Assembly (NCBI GenBank): GCA_003519545.1
Contig: DOWN01000202.1
Coordinates: forward strand, 1-9,635
Direction of reading: 5' to 3'
Length of the DNA: 9,635 nt
Source: Bacteroidota bacterium
Lineage (GTDB): Bacteria; Bacteroidota; Ignavibacteria; Tepidaquicellales; Tepidaquicellaceae
Made by a program: the position numbers and the translations under genes. This document shows positions 7,049-9,635 of this stretch, piece after piece (within the stretch, counting starts at the first letter, position 1; each line of letters opens with the position of its first letter). The notes below the pieces were generated by a model. It saw only the letters and a list, made by a program, of their open reading frames with translations, had not been told where the DNA came from and did no database searches.

Positions 7049-8053
7049 TTAAAACTCTTTTTTAATATCAATCCATTGTTTTCTTTTAAACCATAAAAGC
7101 ATTATAACTATAACAGTTACCATTAAAGTTAAAACAAAATAAAAACCAAGGTGAGAATCCGCGAATGGAAGGTCAATCAAATTCATTCCGTAAATACCTG
7201 TAATCAGGTTTAAAGGAAGGACGATAGTTGCTATAATTGTAAGGACTTTAGTGATTTCACTTAATCTATTATTTACTATTGATAAGTATGAATCCATTAA
7301 ACTCGTAATTAAATCTCTGTATGATTCAACTGAATCTGTTACTCTCACAAGATGATCATATACATTTCTGTAATAAATTGCTTCTGATTCCGTTATGAGT
7401 TCAATATCTCCGCGAGTTACTTTAAATAAAACTTCCTTTTGATAAAAAGCAATTCTTCTTAGTTCAACAAGTTGTTTTTTGAGATTCATTATTTCAATCA
7501 GCGTTCTGTTACTTGGGCTTCGTTTAAAAATTATATCCTGAACACTGTCAATTTTCGCTTCGAATCCGTCAAGAATCGGATAATATTTATCCACAATTTC
7601 ATCCAGTATGATGTGAAGAAAATAATCAACACCTTTCTTCATTGCCGATTTAAAATATCCTTCTTTAAGTTTTAAAAGTATGTGTTCATTCAGATTTTTT
7701 GAATGAATGGTAATTAAAAAATTATGACCGAGAAAACAACTGAGAGGAATAACTTTAAATTTTGCATCGGCAATTTTTTCAATCGAGTTAAAAACTATAA
7801 ATACATATTCTTCAAAATCTTCAACTTTAGGCAGGTGATATTTCTTATCAAAATCAGTATATTTAGATGCATGTTCTATAACAAGAGGGTGAAAATTGAA
7901 ATTGTCTTTAAGAAAAGAAGCAATCTTTTCACTTGATTCATCCTGAATATCAATCCAAATAATATCGTTACCGTTTTTATCCCAGGATTTAAGAGAATTA
8001 TCTTCAACCTGGACGCATCCGTTTATATTATTATATTCAAATATTGTTATCAT
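7049..8053 (-). CDS. corA: CorA-family divalent cation transporter
   Basis: A 334-residue protein with a long soluble N-terminal domain, a helical stalk (including a FEAKIDSVQDIIF segment and VELRRIAFYQKEVLFKV) and two C-terminal membrane segments. TM1 (about 268-290) ends in the signature GMN (289-291), TM2 is about 303-324, and a basic tail (KRKQW) follows. CorA pentamers move Mg2+ and sometimes Co2+ or Ni2+. The periplasmic loop after GMN reads LIDLPFADSHLG and lacks the MPEL motif common in Mg2+-transporting CorA proteins, so ion preference is uncertain. Its ATG overlaps the 3' end of the rsmI-like gene by 17 bp, indicating coupling. Length and architecture are normal, with no truncation. 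Confidence 0.93.
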   Translation of the reverse strand: MITIFEYNNINGCVQVEDNSLKSWDKNGNDIIWIDIQDESSEKIASFLKDNFNFHPLVIEHASKYTDFDKKYHLPKVEDFEEYVFIVFNSIEKIADAKFKVIPLSCFLGHNFLITIHSKNLNEHILLKLKEGYFKSAMKKGVDYFLHIILDEIVDKYYPILDGFEAKIDSVQDIIFKRSPSNRTLIEIMNLKKQLVELRRIAFYQKEVLFKVTRGDIELITESEAIYYRNVYDHLVRVTDSVESYRDLITSLMDSYLSIVNNRLSEITKVLTIIATIVLPLNLITGIYGMNLIDLPFADSHLGFYFVLTLMVTVIVIMLLWFKRKQWIDIKKEF

Positions 8054-8738
8054 TTTTTTTAAAATAAAATTTATCTAAAACAATTACAAACTCTGCTTTA
8101 TAATTTTCTTCAATCTGATTTAAAATTTCTGAAGCAGTGCCTCTGAACTGCATTTCATTTCCGGTTGTCAGATCACATCCTACAAAAATATTTCTTTCCG
8201 GAATTATCAAATTAAAATCTTCAAGAATTTGTCTGAGGCGGTAAGGTGCTTCAAGTATTACAATAACATTATCTTCCGATTTTAATTTATGAATTTCATT
8301 TTTTCTGATGTCATTTTTAGGTGAGAGAAATCCTGCGAATCTGAATCTTGATATATTAAATCCTGATAGAACTATTGCAGCAATTACTGAGTTAGCACCA
8401 CCAATGAAATCTATTTTTATATTTAGTTCTATACATTGTTTCAAAAGTGAATAACCTGGATCGGCAAAGAGGGGAGTGCCTCCATCACTTATTAATGAAA
8501 TTTTTTTCCCGCTTAAAAGATGGTTTATTATTTCATTATCAAACTCTTCTTCATTATGTTCATTTATTCTGAAAAGTTCTTTATCAATTTCAAAAAACTT
8601 TAAAAATTTATTTGCTTCTTTATATTCTTCACAAATTATATAATCCGATTCATTTAAAATTCTCAATGCTCTCAAAGTAAGGTCAGCATAATTTCCAATA
8701 GGAGTTGTAACAATATTTAAAACGCCCTGCGACATCAA
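8037..8738 (-). CDS. rsmI: RsmI-like 16S rRNA ribose methyltransferase (short, divergent)
   Basis: A tetrapyrrole-methylase-fold SAM-dependent methyltransferase, most like RsmI, which 2'-O-methylates C1402 of 16S rRNA. It shows TTPIGNYADLTLRAL (11-25), ISDGGTPLFADPGY (83-96), RFAGFLSPK and EAPYRL. Several usual RsmI positions differ: the ED-T-R-H-T region reads EEYKEANKF, the PGP loop is GGANS, and RELTK is replaced by CDLTTGNE. At 233 residues it ends after the catalytic domain and lacks the C-terminal extension of E. coli RsmI (286). Two starts are possible: TTG at 8738, with AGGAG 8 bp upstream, or the adjacent ATG at 8735. It follows dut directly and overlaps corA by 17 bp. Another methylase of the same fold is the main alternative. 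Confidence 0.8.
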   Translation of the reverse strand: MMSQGVLNIVTTPIGNYADLTLRALRILNESDYIICEEYKEANKFLKFFEIDKELFRINEHNEEEFDNEIINHLLSGKKISLISDGGTPLFADPGYSLLKQCIELNIKIDFIGGANSVIAAIVLSGFNISRFRFAGFLSPKNDIRKNEIHKLKSEDNVIVILEAPYRLRQILEDFNLIIPERNIFVGCDLTTGNEMQFRGTASEILNQIEENYKAEFVIVLDKFYFKKNDNNI

Positions 8739-9203
8739 TCAATTAACTCCTGTGCTTCCATAACCGCCTTCACCCCGTTCAGTATCTGATAAATTTTCTG
8801 TTTCAACTATCGTAACTTTAGTATATTTAGAAATTATCATTTGAGCAATTCTATCTCCAACATTTATTTCAAAATCTTCGTCTCCGAAATTCATTAAAAG
8901 CACCTTGACTTCACCACGATAATCAGCATCAATAGTTCCGGGTGTGTTGAGAACAGTTATTCCGTTCTTAAGAGCAAGACCGCTTCTCGGTCTCACCTGT
9001 GCTTCATATCCGTTTTCAAGTTCAATTATAAAATTTGTTCCGACTAATTTTCTTTCCCCTTTTTTTAATATAAGAGATTCAGATGAAGTTAAATCCATAC
9101 CTGCTGAATGTTCCGTTTTATATTCAGGTATAGGATTAAGGATGGATTTGTTAATTCTTTTTAATTTAAGATTCAATTTTAAATCAATATAAAAAAAGGG
9201 CAT
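8739..9203 (-). CDS. dut: dUTP pyrophosphatase (dUTPase)
   Basis: Dut hydrolyses dUTP to dUMP and pyrophosphate, keeping uracil out of DNA and feeding dTTP synthesis. All five trimeric-dUTPase motifs are present: AGMDL (34-38), RPRSGLA (71-77), GTIDADYRGE (89-98, with the probable catalytic D92), GDRIAQMI (116-123) and RGEGGYGSTG (143-152). Numbering is from the longest reading. That reading starts at an ATG (9203-9201) lying in the loop edge of a terminator hairpin and gives 154 residues. A TTG at 9176-9174 would give 145 residues beginning NLKLKRINKSI, which matches normal dUTPase N-termini, so I prefer it. No Shine-Dalgarno is evident for either. The TGA is followed at once by the rsmI-like gene. 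Confidence 0.96.
   Translation of the reverse strand: MPFFYIDLKLNLKLKRINKSILNPIPEYKTEHSAGMDLTSSESLILKKGERKLVGTNFIIELENGYEAQVRPRSGLALKNGITVLNTPGTIDADYRGEVKVLLMNFGDEDFEINVGDRIAQMIISKYTKVTIVETENLSDTERGEGGYGSTGVN
8747..8751 (-). promoter_or_regulatory. Ribosome-binding site of the rsmI-like gene, inside dut
   Basis: AGGAG on the - strand lies in the last codons of dut. It is 8 bp from the TTG at 8738 and 11 bp from the ATG at 8735. The 8-bp spacing equals that of lat, which keeps the TTG in play as a genuine start. Confidence 0.6.
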
Positions 9204-9215
9204 TTAGCCCTTTTT
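9193..9215 (-). terminator. Hairpin terminator between the DUF4190-like gene and dut
   Basis: AAAAAGGGC (9193-9201) pairs perfectly with GCCCTTTTT (9207-9215) around a 5-base loop. On the - strand the stem runs into seven T residues, and on the + strand into five, so it can act in both directions. It begins about 24 bp after the stop of the upstream gene. It should end that gene's transcript and mark the head of the dut operon. Confidence 0.75.
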
Positions 9216-9238
9216 GAATTATTAAAAATTTGCAAAAG

Positions 9239-9635
9239 TTAATTCATACCTGAAAAACTTGCAATCCCTATTATCAATACAAATATAATATAGAATAATA
9301 CACCTATAACCGAAAGTATTACGTTTGCTATACCGAGCCACATACCGATAGTGGCAAGTGTTTTTCCTTCAACAGATGACTCGCGTCTTTCAATTTTACT
9401 CAATTCGCTTTTACCCATCACCCAGGCAACTATACCGAGTATAAAAGGGCAAGCAATCCATGATAAGATACCCGCAACTAAAGAAATTATTGCGTTAGTG
9501 CTTGCACTTCCTGAGCCACCGGGATTATATCCGCCGGAAGTTGGAGGAGGTGGAGGAGGTGGTGGTGGAGGAGGTGGATTGAAATTTGGAGGAGGAGGTG
9601 GTGGTGGAGGTGGAAAATTTCCATAACCGCCATCC
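9239..9635 (-). CDS. DUF4190-like membrane protein with polyproline N-terminal arm (5' end missing)
   Basis: The - strand frame is open to the right edge, giving 131 visible codons and a TAA at 9241-9239. The GTG (9421) and ATG (9418) that look like starts are internal. The visible part begins DGGYGNF, then nine prolines, NFN, twelve prolines and a Gly/Ser linker. A first hydrophobic segment follows (about residues 48-72, IISLVAGILSWIACPFILG). A polar hinge contains MGKSELSKIERRESSVEGKTLA, and a second long hydrophobic region ends in GIASFSGMN. The two-helix hairpin with a GK-x-EL...EGK-LA linker resembles DUF4190 proteins, whose function is unknown. The low-complexity arm would be exposed from the membrane. 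The assignment rests on pattern only. Confidence 0.75.
   Translation of the reverse strand, partial: DGGYGNFPPPPPPPPPNFNPPPPPPPPPPPPTSGGYNPGGSGSASTNAIISLVAGILSWIACPFILGIVAWVMGKSELSKIERRESSVEGKTLATIGMWLGIANVILSVIGVLFYIIFVLIIGIASFSGMN
9542..9613. repeat. GGN/CCN triplet tract encoding polyproline
   Basis: Two triplet-repeat blocks, 9542-9577 (12 units) and 9587-9613 (9 units), are separated by three non-Pro codons. They encode uninterrupted prolines on the - strand using mixed CCA and CCT codons. The + strand is a run of GGA/GGT units. The tract stands out sharply from the surrounding AT-rich DNA and could change length by slippage. Confidence 0.85.

Noticed and set aside
9230..9266. An imperfect inverted repeat TTGCAA...TTGCAA at the end of the DUF4190-like gene
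   Set aside because: The arms differ by an insertion, the loop is AT-rich and no T-run follows. The hairpin at 9193-9215 is a much better terminator.
9239..9421. A 60-residue stand-alone small membrane protein starting with GTG/ATG
   Set aside because: The frame stays open upstream to the window edge and contains the first half of the membrane hairpin, so this is the C-terminal part of a larger gene.
9542..9613. A CRISPR-like or satellite repeat array
   Set aside because: The units are in-frame proline codons with no spacers. It is coding low complexity.
9351..9626. A + strand open frame ending in polyglycine stretches
   Set aside because: It is antisense to the polyproline/DUF4190-like gene. 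The glycine runs are just the complement of proline codons, and there is no domain or start signal.
1..9635. A hidden defence, toxin-antitoxin or mobile system
   Set aside because: Every stretch longer than about 65 bp is accounted for by recognisable housekeeping or transport genes. No transposase, integrase, nuclease or small paired genes are seen.

Overview
The window is a strongly AT-rich, gene-dense bacterial chromosome segment carrying mostly housekeeping genes. The protein styles (Lys/Asn/Ile-rich), the actinobacterial-type lysine 6-aminotransferase, a DUF4190-like membrane protein with a polyproline arm, and two TAnnTTTG-like boxes suggest a member of the Bacteroidota/Chlorobiota/Ignavibacteriota group. 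That placement is an inference from gene style, because no rRNA or marker phylogeny was available.

Layout: on the + strand, the 3' part of a CTP-dependent polyprenol/phytol-kinase-family gene (1-655) overlaps ychF (634-1737) by 22 bp. ychF converges on feoB with only 8 bp between the stop codons. From 1746 to the right edge everything is on the - strand. In transcription order: a partial DUF4190-like protein (entering at 9635), a hairpin terminator (9193-9215), dut, an rsmI-like methyltransferase, corA, purM, lysine 6-aminotransferase (lat), fur, feoA and feoB. Gaps from dut to feoB are 64 bp or less and several genes overlap, so this looks like one long operon or two or three stacked ones. 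No gene-free stretch exceeds about 65 bp.

How the genes work together: fur-feoA-feoB is a compact ferrous-iron module in which the iron sensor is encoded upstream of the transporter it probably controls. A 12-bp perfect palindrome immediately before the fur start is the best operator candidate. CorA adds divalent-cation transport. dut and purM serve nucleotide metabolism, lat starts lysine catabolism, and rsmI and ychF concern the ribosome.

I found no mobile element, CRISPR array, tRNA or rRNA, and no clear undescribed system. The points worth a second look are small ones: start codons that differ from the naive call (dut, purM, rsmI, fur), the dut ATG lying in a terminator loop, nucleotide-specificity motif deviations in YchF and FeoB, metal-ligand changes in Fur, a short divergent RsmI, a CorA without an obvious MPEL loop, and two long polyproline runs in the edge gene.
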